Assembly (NCBI RefSeq): GCF_963678635.1 | Contig: NC_087062.1 | Coordinates: 59,993,584-60,057,583, forward strand | Direction: 5' to 3' | Length of the DNA: 64,000 nt | Source: Symsagittifera roscoffensis | Taxonomy: Eukaryota; Xenacoelomorpha; Acoela; Convolutidae | In this document: positions 10,260 to 19,959 of the stretch, piece by piece | How the letters are laid out: the number at the start of each line of letters is the position of its first letter | Position numbering within the stretch: the stretch's first letter is position 1 | The notes under the pieces: generated by a model | Told to the model about the DNA's origin: nothing | Database searches by the model: none | Seen by the model: only the letters and a program-made list of their open reading frames with translations | Made by a program: the position numbers and the translations under genes

Positions 10260-11373
10260 CCAAATTTGATAGTTTTTGGCCAAATTTTTGTTTCTAAACC
10301 AATTTTGGTCCGGTTTTTTGCATTATTCCAGTGCCGTACAGGGCTGCTACGCTCATTTCAAGTAATTTTAGGCACTTTTGACCGGAATTGCGGAAAAAGT
10401 CTTTCAGAACCTATATAGGTGGTGAAAAAAGGCCATTTTGACGAACGCGTTTTTGACGATTTCTCAAAGACTAGTTATCCGATCGGGATAATTTTGGTAC
10501 CATAAGTCGACGTTTTGACCATTTTTCCGAATCGCAACCGTTTTGGGTTGATTGTTTCGGAAAAGAAAAAATTTTTTAGAATTTGTTGGTTCGGAGGGTC
10601 CAAATAACGGGCAACCCTCCGAGCGGCAGAAAATTTTATCAAAACATCTTTTTATTCAACTGGGAAGGTTGACCGTGTCAGCCAACCTAGTTTTAAGTCA
10701 GGTAGACCGCTTTCAGAGGCTTTACTGCGGTGATTTAACCTTTTTTTTTGATTTTGGGGGAACCCTCCGAAGTGACCCTCCGGAGTCAGCTAAACCCTTT
10801 AACAACCCTCCTTAGTGGAAAATTTCCACGAAATCACCCTAAGAAGTTGAAACAGCTCCCCCTAGAACCCTTAGTTTATTTTGACGCTTTTTGAAGCTAG
10901 TAGGAGAACCTTCCAAGTGAGATCGGAAAATTTGAAAATTTTGGAGGTACCCTCCGAAGTGACCCTCCGGAGCGTATTAAGCATCTTATTGACCCTCCTT
11001 AGTAAATTTAGGGGGACCCTCCGAAGTAACTTGGGTGATTAAGATACCCTCCTAAGTAACTTGAGTGATTGAGGTACCCTCCTTGAGGTAACCTCTTATC
11101 TGATTATCGATTGTGTTTTGTGTACCGATTATATCTTGTGGAAACTTAGTGTTACTGTTATATTATACAACCGGGTTGAGTTAGCATTATATCAATACTG
11201 GGTAGACCCTGTGTGTAACTTTAGCTGAGTTACTAGTTTAGTCGTGAGAGATCGAAGAGACATTTTGATACTGACGGAATCGAGTAGGCAGCGTTAAGTG
11301 ATTCAACTAAAACTTGTTTGTGGTGCGTTTGCGTTGCCATCAAATTACGAATATTTTCATTTTGTACAAAACT

Positions 11374-14300
11374 ATGCAGCGCAGGGACTCGTTAGGATCG
11401 ACTACTAAAATTCCCAGGCTAAGCAAGGGAAGCACGCGGAAATTTAGAACTAGGCGTAGCCAAACCTCGTTTAGCAGCGCTTCCGACGCGTTTGCTGAAG
11501 ACGAATCGACTAAAGGTCAACCTGATATTTCAGTGATCGAAATGAAACTAAGGAGCGAGAAAAACCTTGATGGCAATCAAGGGCGGAGCGCCGAGGCCGA
11601 GCCTGCGAGCGAAACGCCGGTGGATTCCTTTGACGAAGGGGAGCGAACGCTCATTCGACCCGACTTTGAGCCAGACGAGGTCCTCGAACGAGAGGAAGTC
11701 GAGAGGACAGAGGAGAATTCGGAGCGTTCCGAGGTCGAGCCGCGAGAAGAAGTCTTATTCAAGGGAATGTCCAAATCGGAGACCAAGAGTCACAGGTGGA
11801 GGGGAGAATACTCACATTCGGCTAGTACCCACTCATCTCTGGCCAAGCAGAGCAACAACGCGATGATGTCGAGTATAAGCCCGAGTGAAGAACAACCGGG
11901 TTCGAAGGCCAAGAAGAGTTGGAGGTCTTTGTACGACGAGCGCATGGCGTCACTACCAACTGTTGGTTTAACTTCCAGTTATGACTACCCGGAGACATCC
12001 CATCCGGATGTGAACTTCACACCGTGCCCAAGGAACGAGAAGAGCAGGAAGGCGTCATCAGTCTCGCCGACCAGACCCATGTCAGATGGGATAACGATGG
12101 GAGCATCATCAACGTTTGACAGACTAATGACGTCAATGCACAAGCAAAAGGACGGTGCGTCATCGAGTACTAGGCTACCGCCGCAGCTGACCTCATCTTC
12201 TCTGGGGCTAACCCCGCCACTGGGGGCAGCTGGTGACATAAGTGATATGTTCGCTGGTGTGATGAATGGCCTGGATGAATTGAGGCGGGACATGACTAAG
12301 AAGATAGATCAAGTTGACGAGAGAGCTCACCATGGTCGGGAGAGTTTGAAAGATGAGCTAACGCACGTGAAGTCGCAGGCGAGGTTTGATCAGGCTCAAT
12401 TGATTCGTAACACCGATCAATGCCTGGCTGAGAGCCTGGCACAGGCAAATAAAGAGTCAGAGGAAAGAGAGGCAAGGATGTCAAGAGAGATCGAGCGATT
12501 ACTGAATGATCATGATAACACCTACGCCCAAACGATGACTAGCCTGGAAAAGAGGTTGGACGCCAAATCTGACTTGATGATGCGGAAGCTTGACGCGATC
12601 CTGAATGGGAGTAGTTGGCAGGAGCATTCCAACTCAAGGGAGCGCTCACGCCATGCGAATGCTGGAGATGGTACGGGCAACAGTGCCAGAGCCCAGCAAG
12701 GCTCGAGAACGAACTACGAACCTAGAAACAAGGAGTGGCCAAGGGCAGCCCCGCAGAGGCCTGGCTGGACGAATCCAGTCCCGCCGGAGGCATATGCCAC
12801 CCCGGAGACAAGATTGCCAACCGTGCCACAAGTCAGTTCAGTACCAGATCTGACCACAGTCTCACAAGACACAACGATGTATGCCTCGATGTTTGAGCCT
12901 CTGAACAGATCTCTTGAAACATTCATCACCAAGCTCTCGAAGTCAACCGAGAGAGGGGAGAGGTCAAGAAGAACACTGAAAAAGCCGAAGTCATATAAAG
13001 ACGAGTCAGACGGCTGCATTGATACTTGGATAGAGGTGATGAAGTTACACTTTGAGGAAGAGAATCTCTCCAAGAAACAAGAGTGCAGCGCGCTGACGAG
13101 CAACCTGGAGGGTACTGCATTAAATTGTGTAATGGCGAAAAGAGCCAATGAGAGAGACAGCGCTCGCAAGATATTCGACATCCTGCTGAATCGTTTCGGC
13201 TCTGGAGTACAAGGGCACCAGGCCATGGTGAAGTTCGAGAAGAGGCGACAGAGAGATGAAGAATCAATAGATAAATTCTTGGATGACCTTGAACTGCTCA
13301 GGAGGAGGAGCAACCCGGATGAGAGAATATCCGAACGAAACTTGGCGATCGCTTCGAAGTTCATGGATGGTGTAAGGAGTGAGGAGTTGAAGACGATGTT
13401 GGCCACTCACTTCACCCTGTCGCTTGACCAGGTACCCACGCCCGACGACTTGCGTATGAAGTCACGCGAGTATTTACTGATAAAACCGAGGGCGCAAAAC
13501 CGTTACAGCAATTATGGCAACTATAGCGGGACAAACACTGGTGCGAATTCCAGTTGGTACAAACCTCGCGATGACATGGACAAGAGGAGGTCGTGTGCGA
13601 ATTGTGGTTCGATGGACCATCACGTTTCTGCGTGTTCTGCATACAAACAGAACATGAAGGCCATAGGCTACTTTCTCGAGGACGCTGACGCGACCGACGA
13701 GGATCATGAAGAGTACGTGAGAGGGCTCATCATGAAATATGGTCCGAGGTGTTTCTTCTGTAATTTGGAGGGACACTTCAAGTCGGATTGTACTCAATTT
13801 TGGGACGCAGTAGCGGACGCGAAACATCCCCGCCACGATGAGGCGCTTTCGGGTGTCAAGGCCAGTCGAGCACGTCTGATGAACGAGGCTGAATCTCGGA
13901 GAAAGGAGACGACACCGAGCACTTTCACGACTAAAAAGGTTAAGACATGGCCTGACGAGGGGGTAGCCTCGAACCTCGAAACAGAGTCGTCTAGCCCACT
14001 CAAGGTGGATTACGGCCTGGCGGCAAGGACAGCTCTGCAGAATGTCAAACAAGACCTAGCCACGAAAGAAGTGGAGCAATGGGTAAGGTCGGAGCTGGAG
14101 AGCACAGATCTTCGGGAAAGTCTTAATGTCCTGAGTAAGACGACAAGAGCAGAAGACGAAAAAGAGCCCAAGAAACAGGGACTAAAACTGAACGTTATAT
14201 CTGGCAAGACTTTCGGCATGACGAAGGCAGGGACCAAAATAATGTCTATCATCTCAGTCGCAGGGCACCAGGTGGTCAAGAACCTGAGCGAGCCATCCGA

Positions 14301-17300
14301 GATTACACTGGTCCACCTGGACATCTATGCCGACTACCTGAAGGAGAAGGATCCCAAACTGGACTCCAGGGCAGTGCGAGCGCTGCTCACAACGGGAGGT
14401 CCGAGGCTGATGAAAGTGGACGGACATTATATCGATGTCCATGGCCCTTACCCGATTCTGATGAACGTGGATGGCATCAATATCTACACGAAAGCTCACA
14501 TAACTGATGCGAACGATCAGGTTGGCCGGATATACATTGGTCAAGAGGAGCTGAAGGTCAGACGAATCGGACACAACGCGATGCTCGAACAAGATGCTGT
14601 GCATATTGGTTGCGAGGCAGATCTGGCCGCACACGTTCTGGACGTGCAAGGCAGACAACTTTCAGTAAAGGGACTGCTAGACACGGGAGCAGTAGTTAGT
14701 GTCATGCCAGTCAATACTTGGACCGACATGGGTTTTAATAGGTCGGATCTCATACCGACAAAAATCAGGTTGGCAGCTGCCAATCAGGGAGCGATCTATG
14801 TCGCCGGACGAACTCCGATCATCTCACTGCAGCTCGGAGGGAGACATCTTTGGATGAGCTTCCTAGTAGTAGAGAATTTGGATGAATCCGACCAGTTCAT
14901 CCTAGGAAGGGATTTCGTTCGCAACTTTGACGTCACGATCGATCTCAATGACGGATTGATTAGGATCAAGGATCCTGAAAGAAAGTATGAGAAAAGACCC
15001 CTTAATAAGATCTTAATTAATCAGGCCAAGGTGCCGATTTTTCTGGATCGAAAAGTTAGATTAAAACCGAACCAAGCCGTAATAGCAACGTTTAGGATGA
15101 GGAACTTGAATGAACTCAGCAATGACAGACAGGTGTGTCTGGTACCAAATCCAAACAGTAAAAGCTCGGCTATTTTAGGAAGAAGCTTCTCACTCACTCA
15201 GAGCGGACTGTGTGTGAGTGTGTTATTGAACACAGAAGCAACAACAGTGACAATACAGAGGGGAAAGAAACTTGGCTACGCTTTGCCTCTGAACACAGAC
15301 TTTCTGAGTGTGGAGAACTTGAAGAAGTTTGATGTAACTAAGTGTCCATTACATGCGAACCAAGAATGTATAATGAAAAGAGTAATTGAATTGAAATCTT
15401 CTAGGAAATTGTTTTCAATGAAGTCGGAAACAGATGATGGACTGTCTAGTTGTTCCAACTTTCCTGAGAGGCCGACGGAAGCAGAGTTAGCAGCGAATAG
15501 GCCTGTCCTACCTGAGATAGAACATCTGAAGGGTAAAATATCTGACAAGGAACTAGATTCGCTCAGGGCGGTGCTAAATCGGAACGCAGACGTTTTTTCG
15601 AAACATAAGGCCGACATAGGTTGTTGCAATTTTGTAGAGCACGAGATTGAGATAGAAGAGGGCTCGGTACCTCATAGGGAAGGGGCGAGAAGAATGACCC
15701 CAAACAAGTCAGAAGCGTGTAGGAAGGAAATCGAGATGTTAATGGAGTACGACATGATCGAGCCGTCGAAGTCCCCATGGGCCTGTGGCGTGGTCATGGC
15801 GAAAAAGAAAGGGGGGCAACTTAGGTTTTGTTGTGATTTCCGTTATCTGAACGCAGTGACTATAAAAGACGCATACCCCATTCCCCGCATCGATGAGAGC
15901 CTATCCAAGCTGGGAGACGCTAAGTTCTTCACGACGTTGGATTTGGGCTCAGCATTCTGGCAAGTGCCACTCAGAAAGCAAGATCGAGAGAAAACAGGTT
16001 TCGCGTGTGAGCTGGGACTGTTCCAGTGGAAGAGGATGCCATTCGGATTGTGCAACGCGACGGCCACATTCCAGCGACTGATGGCTCAGGCACTCACGAG
16101 CGTCACTAAGAAATACGGGAATCTCATCATGTGTTATGTCGATGATGTTGTGATTGCAACACCAACCCTAGAAGACCACATAGAGAGGTTGGAGGAGGTG
16201 TTTTCTTGCATGAAGCAGGCGGGTCTGAAATGCAAACCCTCTAAGTGTGAAATCCTCAGGGATTCCATAAAGTATCTGGGCCGCCTGGTTGACAAACATG
16301 GAGTGAGACCAGATCCCGAAGCGGTTGAAGCGGTGCTGACCTGGAAGGCACCTAAAAGAGACACACAGCTGATGAGTTTTCTGGGATTCGCAAATTATTA
16401 TCGAGAGTTCATCAAGGGGTATGCTGATAAAATATACCCCATGCAGAGGTTGATGAGAAACAAGGGCAAAAAGTTCACCTGGACTGATGAGGCACAAGTC
16501 TCATTTGAAAATATCAAACGTGAACTTTGCGAGGCACCGGTCCTCGGCATGCCAACGGAGAAGGGAATGTTCGCGCTGGACACGGATGCATCAGTGGTTG
16601 CGATATCGGGCATACTTCACCAGGAGCAGGAGTGGAACGGGAGAACAGTTCTTCGTCCGATAGCCTACGGGAGTAAAGTCCTGAGTGATACTGAAATGAA
16701 GTACGGCGCGCCAAAAGCGGAGATGTTTGCGGTGATCACTTTCGTGGAAAAATACAGGGCCTACTTGGGCAGTGCTCCCTTCAAGTTACGTGTGGATAAT
16801 CGTGCCCTTGCCTGGCTGAAAACCTATTCGATGGACCAAAGCTATATTGGTCGTTGGATTGTGCGACTGGATGGATACCACATGATCATAGAGCACCGTA
16901 CCCGTGACAAGCACCAGAACGCAGATAGCCTCAGTAAAAAGACAGAATTTTATGAGCGCCTCGAGGAGAAGCAAGCTAACCAATCAGAGATCAAAGACGG
17001 GTTTTCCTTTCTGGACAAAGAAACCTACGACAAGCTGCCACTTACTAGGTGGTTAGACAAGTCAGGACATCCTATACCGGGACACCCTGACCTTCCAGTG
17101 GAAACGGCCGCGGAGATAAAGCTTTTAGCCAGAGGCGAGCCCGTTCCGTTGGATCTGCTAGTCCGATCCAACTTGGTACAGCAAGAACTGACCAGGCTGG
17201 GTATAAACAGCATCGCTTTATTGAACAAGACGGTGAACGTGGCGCCGGAGGTCATGGGAAAACTCCGCGACTTATTGGACAGGGAAGTGGATAGGCATGA

Positions 17301-19959
17301 TCGTGAATGGATGGAGACCATGCAGCGGTTGACTGTCACCGAGAGAACAGAGAAGAGGCCAGTGTCCATTCGCAGCCGAGGCGTTGAACGGGATTGCAGG
17401 TCGATCGTCAACCAGCTGATGACCTCGATGCCGAAAGAAGTATTGTTGAGAACTTCGTTCACTGAATATGGAACATCGAATCAAAACCAAGCTACTGAGG
17501 AAGTCAGGATCAGGTCGAAAGCTAGCTTCACTAGGAGAGTGCACTTCACGGATGCAAAAGAGGAATACGAGCCAAGCCCAGATTGTTCGTCCGTGGACGA
17601 GACAATGTCCGGGGAGTCTGACACCTTCGAGCCAGTCAAGGACGACTTGTCTGAGGAGTCAGACACCTGTAAGCCCGTGCAGGACAACTTGTCCGGGGAG
17701 AGGTTGACTAGACCACCTAGGGGCAGAATTTTGTCCGGGGAGTCGGGTTCAAAGCGACCAATGGACAGAGTTTTGTCCGGGGAGTCGAGAAACATCTCAG
17801 ACAACTTGGGATATGATGTTGGAGAATCAGTTGACTCAAGTGTTGACTCGGGACCCCAGTCCTGGGACAACACGTCTGAAACGACTTCCAATTCCGATGT
17901 GTCAGAGATCGCAATCCACTCCTTATTGGTAGACTGGAAGCAGCGTGGGCTGGACCGAGAAACACATCAGGATTCAGACAGGGACAGATACACCTCAGAT
18001 GAAGAGGGCACTGTGATAGATAATGCCGCGGACGAGCTCGAGCTGATAGCAGTTTCAAAACGCCCAACCAGATTGCTGCCACATGGTACGGTCGTCCGTA
18101 CCAATCTGGAACCATCTGTGCAAGAAGCGACGCCTTTGAAAAAGATATGGTGTGTCAAGTTGATGGACGATGCTCATGCTCCGGAGATAATGAGTGGGCA
18201 AATGAACGTGGTGAAGACGTATTTGAAAGCCAGGTACAGGCTGTCGGATCTCCTAAGGGCTCAACGAAATGATAGAATGACGAGCAGTCTCAAGAGATGG
18301 ATCGAGAATGGAGCACCTGACAAGGGAGACTTGGAAGAAGACAGCTACAAAATCCTGAAGCAATTCTACCTGAAGCGAAACGACTTGTTGTACCTGAATA
18401 AGGACGGAATCGTAGCCTGTAAGCGCAAGGAGGAGGACAAGGTCCTTTATAAATACAATTCAATAGTGTTACCACAGTTGTACCAGACCGAATTGCTCTT
18501 TCGTTCACATGATCAGATGGGTCATCAAGGCGTGGACAAAGTGTACCACAGGATACAGAAACGATTTGAATGGCCGGGAATGAAGAAGGCTTGTGAGAAG
18601 TGGATCGCAGCATGCCTGTCATGTCAGCAAGCGAAGGATCCCAGGAAGCTAAGGTTCCCCCTACAGTCAATAGAGTCGTCAGGTTTCAACGAAGTGGTGC
18701 AAATTGATCATCAGAAAATCTGTATGACAGCAACGGGCTATAATCAGGTGCTGGTAATGATCGACCATTTTACGAAGTATGCGGGGGCAGCACCCTGCAT
18801 CACAGCATCGGCAGAAGAAACATGCGATCATTTGATAAATGTGTGGATAGCAAGGCATGGCTGCCCCATCACGTTCCAATCGGACAATGGCAAAGCATTT
18901 GTAGGTGACCTCACAAAAGAGTTAATGAAAAGGTCGCAGGTAGCGCAGGCCCACTCGACCACTTATCACCCGCAAACGAATGGCCTAGTCGAGAGGCAGA
19001 ATCGCACTCTGGTATCCATGTTGAGAGTCTACTGCTCACGCTACATGGATGACTGGGACAAGCACTTGCCGCAAGTGATGGGTGCTTACAACAGTACGGA
19101 GCATTCCACCACGGGAATAAGTCCGCACATGATGTTAACGGGTCATGAAAAAGCGCTCCCGTTGACGTTTTTCTACCCTGAGTATGAGGGGAAGAGGACA
19201 GCACCGCAAACGTACGTGCGGGACGTTATTAGAAGACAACAGGACCTCAATGACTTATGCAGGAGGAATACGCAACAGGCGCAAATTAGACAAAAAAGGA
19301 GGTTTGATAAAAGGACAGCCGATGCAAAAGCCTACTCAGTTGGCGATTACGTCTGGGTGTTCCAGGAAGTGGTTCCACCAAAAGGAACCAAGAAACTATT
19401 AAAGAAATGGCGTGGTCCATTTCAGATAACAGAGGTGCACCAAGGAGGTCGTTTTTATCGACTGAGCACTGGAAGAGCGGCTCATTACGAGAACATCAAA
19501 CCACACAATGCCTCGTCAGAGGATTGGTGCATCCCAGCGGACATGCAAGAGGGAGACTATTTAATAGTGGATCCTGCTTGTGAAGTGAATGAAAGGGGTA
19601 CTCGCGACAAGAACGACGGGAATGAGGTGGTGGACGATTGCGATCTACCACTGGATCTCGAGTTGACTGAACGAGTAGAGGTGGACGATGAAACTCTACC
19701 CTATGCCGAAGAAGACTGGGATTGCCCGGAACAAACCGAAATCGACAAAGGAATACAGCCTGACTTTCCTCTCACCATGGAAACACGCCAAAGCAAGAGA
19801 GGAAAAAACCAGAAGAGATACAATCCGTATGGCGAGGACTTCGTTGTAGACCGGATAGTAGTGAGTGATGTCATAGACTCGCTGGTGGGATCGACGATCG
19901 ATCAGAACCGGAAGTGGAGTTCGAACCAGAAGCGGAACAGACTCATGAGCAAGAACTAA
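11374..19959 (+). CDS. gag-pol: Gag-Pol polyprotein of Gypsy copy B (intact, 2861 aa)
   Basis: I chose the ATG at 11374 (MQRRDS); the frame is open a little upstream but only from a TTG. Order by residue: Ser/Glu-rich N-terminus; coiled region about 310-420; Gag capsid-like region about 540-710; zinc knuckles C741-x2-C-x4-H-x4-C and C793-x2-C-x4-H-x4-C; aspartic protease D1103-T-G-A; RT about 1420-1660 with D1523 and YVDD (D1590, D1591); RNase H with D1736; a linker holding five 14-residue repeats (about 2078-2145); integrase with an HHCC site from H2379 and D2445, D2504, E2540 (D-x35-E); then a WRGPF (GPY/F-type) C-terminal module near 2678. Gag and Pol are fused in one frame without frameshift or stop. 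All catalytic residues are present, so enzymatic function is plausible. Transcription is expected from the 5' LTR. Confidence 0.95.
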   Translation: MQRRDSLGSTTKIPRLSKGSTRKFRTRRSQTSFSSASDAFAEDESTKGQPDISVIEMKLRSEKNLDGNQGRSAEAEPASETPVDSFDEGERTLIRPDFEPDEVLEREEVERTEENSERSEVEPREEVLFKGMSKSETKSHRWRGEYSHSASTHSSLAKQSNNAMMSSISPSEEQPGSKAKKSWRSLYDERMASLPTVGLTSSYDYPETSHPDVNFTPCPRNEKSRKASSVSPTRPMSDGITMGASSTFDRLMTSMHKQKDGASSSTRLPPQLTSSSLGLTPPLGAAGDISDMFAGVMNGLDELRRDMTKKIDQVDERAHHGRESLKDELTHVKSQARFDQAQLIRNTDQCLAESLAQANKESEEREARMSREIERLLNDHDNTYAQTMTSLEKRLDAKSDLMMRKLDAILNGSSWQEHSNSRERSRHANAGDGTGNSARAQQGSRTNYEPRNKEWPRAAPQRPGWTNPVPPEAYATPETRLPTVPQVSSVPDLTTVSQDTTMYASMFEPLNRSLETFITKLSKSTERGERSRRTLKKPKSYKDESDGCIDTWIEVMKLHFEEENLSKKQECSALTSNLEGTALNCVMAKRANERDSARKIFDILLNRFGSGVQGHQAMVKFEKRRQRDEESIDKFLDDLELLRRRSNPDERISERNLAIASKFMDGVRSEELKTMLATHFTLSLDQVPTPDDLRMKSREYLLIKPRAQNRYSNYGNYSGTNTGANSSWYKPRDDMDKRRSCANCGSMDHHVSACSAYKQNMKAIGYFLEDADATDEDHEEYVRGLIMKYGPRCFFCNLEGHFKSDCTQFWDAVADAKHPRHDEALSGVKASRARLMNEAESRRKETTPSTFTTKKVKTWPDEGVASNLETESSSPLKVDYGLAARTALQNVKQDLATKEVEQWVRSELESTDLRESLNVLSKTTRAEDEKEPKKQGLKLNVISGKTFGMTKAGTKIMSIISVAGHQVVKNLSEPSEITLVHLDIYADYLKEKDPKLDSRAVRALLTTGGPRLMKVDGHYIDVHGPYPILMNVDGINIYTKAHITDANDQVGRIYIGQEELKVRRIGHNAMLEQDAVHIGCEADLAAHVLDVQGRQLSVKGLLDTGAVVSVMPVNTWTDMGFNRSDLIPTKIRLAAANQGAIYVAGRTPIISLQLGGRHLWMSFLVVENLDESDQFILGRDFVRNFDVTIDLNDGLIRIKDPERKYEKRPLNKILINQAKVPIFLDRKVRLKPNQAVIATFRMRNLNELSNDRQVCLVPNPNSKSSAILGRSFSLTQSGLCVSVLLNTEATTVTIQRGKKLGYALPLNTDFLSVENLKKFDVTKCPLHANQECIMKRVIELKSSRKLFSMKSETDDGLSSCSNFPERPTEAELAANRPVLPEIEHLKGKISDKELDSLRAVLNRNADVFSKHKADIGCCNFVEHEIEIEEGSVPHREGARRMTPNKSEACRKEIEMLMEYDMIEPSKSPWACGVVMAKKKGGQLRFCCDFRYLNAVTIKDAYPIPRIDESLSKLGDAKFFTTLDLGSAFWQVPLRKQDREKTGFACELGLFQWKRMPFGLCNATATFQRLMAQALTSVTKKYGNLIMCYVDDVVIATPTLEDHIERLEEVFSCMKQAGLKCKPSKCEILRDSIKYLGRLVDKHGVRPDPEAVEAVLTWKAPKRDTQLMSFLGFANYYREFIKGYADKIYPMQRLMRNKGKKFTWTDEAQVSFENIKRELCEAPVLGMPTEKGMFALDTDASVVAISGILHQEQEWNGRTVLRPIAYGSKVLSDTEMKYGAPKAEMFAVITFVEKYRAYLGSAPFKLRVDNRALAWLKTYSMDQSYIGRWIVRLDGYHMIIEHRTRDKHQNADSLSKKTEFYERLEEKQANQSEIKDGFSFLDKETYDKLPLTRWLDKSGHPIPGHPDLPVETAAEIKLLARGEPVPLDLLVRSNLVQQELTRLGINSIALLNKTVNVAPEVMGKLRDLLDREVDRHDREWMETMQRLTVTERTEKRPVSIRSRGVERDCRSIVNQLMTSMPKEVLLRTSFTEYGTSNQNQATEEVRIRSKASFTRRVHFTDAKEEYEPSPDCSSVDETMSGESDTFEPVKDDLSEESDTCKPVQDNLSGERLTRPPRGRILSGESGSKRPMDRVLSGESRNISDNLGYDVGESVDSSVDSGPQSWDNTSETTSNSDVSEIAIHSLLVDWKQRGLDRETHQDSDRDRYTSDEEGTVIDNAADELELIAVSKRPTRLLPHGTVVRTNLEPSVQEATPLKKIWCVKLMDDAHAPEIMSGQMNVVKTYLKARYRLSDLLRAQRNDRMTSSLKRWIENGAPDKGDLEEDSYKILKQFYLKRNDLLYLNKDGIVACKRKEEDKVLYKYNSIVLPQLYQTELLFRSHDQMGHQGVDKVYHRIQKRFEWPGMKKACEKWIAACLSCQQAKDPRKLRFPLQSIESSGFNEVVQIDHQKICMTATGYNQVLVMIDHFTKYAGAAPCITASAEETCDHLINVWIARHGCPITFQSDNGKAFVGDLTKELMKRSQVAQAHSTTYHPQTNGLVERQNRTLVSMLRVYCSRYMDDWDKHLPQVMGAYNSTEHSTTGISPHMMLTGHEKALPLTFFYPEYEGKRTAPQTYVRDVIRRQQDLNDLCRRNTQQAQIRQKRRFDKRTADAKAYSVGDYVWVFQEVVPPKGTKKLLKKWRGPFQITEVHQGGRFYRLSTGRAAHYENIKPHNASSEDWCIPADMQEGDYLIVDPACEVNERGTRDKNDGNEVVDDCDLPLDLELTERVEVDDETLPYAEEDWDCPEQTEIDKGIQPDFPLTMETRQSKRGKNQKRYNPYGEDFVVDRIVVSDVIDSLVGSTIDQNRKWSSNQKRNRLMSKN
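17606..17784 (+). repeat. Five 42-bp tandem repeats inside pol, each starting with the polypurine-tract motif
   Basis: TGTCCGGGGAG or a variant starts at 17606, 17648 (variant TGTCTGAGGAG), 17690, 17732 and 17774, always 42 bases apart. The frame is kept, giving 14-residue repeats beginning LSGES or similar. The same 11-base word is the tract next to the 3' LTR (30785-30795) and recurs at 20177 in the macrodomain ORF. It lies between RNase H and integrase, where insertions are tolerated. Confidence 0.85.

Larger units (their letters stand above)
8998..11373 (+). other. Long untranslated leader of Gypsy copy B with CCCTCC/GGAGGG repeats
   Basis: A 2.4-kb stretch without a convincing ORF. About nineteen CCCTCC or GGAGGG hexamers are spread through it. 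The first eight form four inverted pairs with a constant outer span of 67 bp (9117-9183, 9491-9557, 9717-9783, 10193-10259). From 10590 to 11085 the motif is denser and mostly in direct orientation, including two identical 23-bp copies at 10763-10785 and 10950-10972. Such structure could serve packaging, dimerisation, cap-independent translation or protein binding; the sequence does not decide which. Confidence 0.7.

Noticed and set aside
10552-10815. 87-codon ORF in the Gypsy leader
   Set aside because: It crosses the CCCTCC repeat cluster, has low complexity and no similarity to copy A or known proteins.
12714-13406. 230-codon minus-strand ORF opposite gag
   Set aside because: A shadow of the intact Gag-Pol frame, with no domain.
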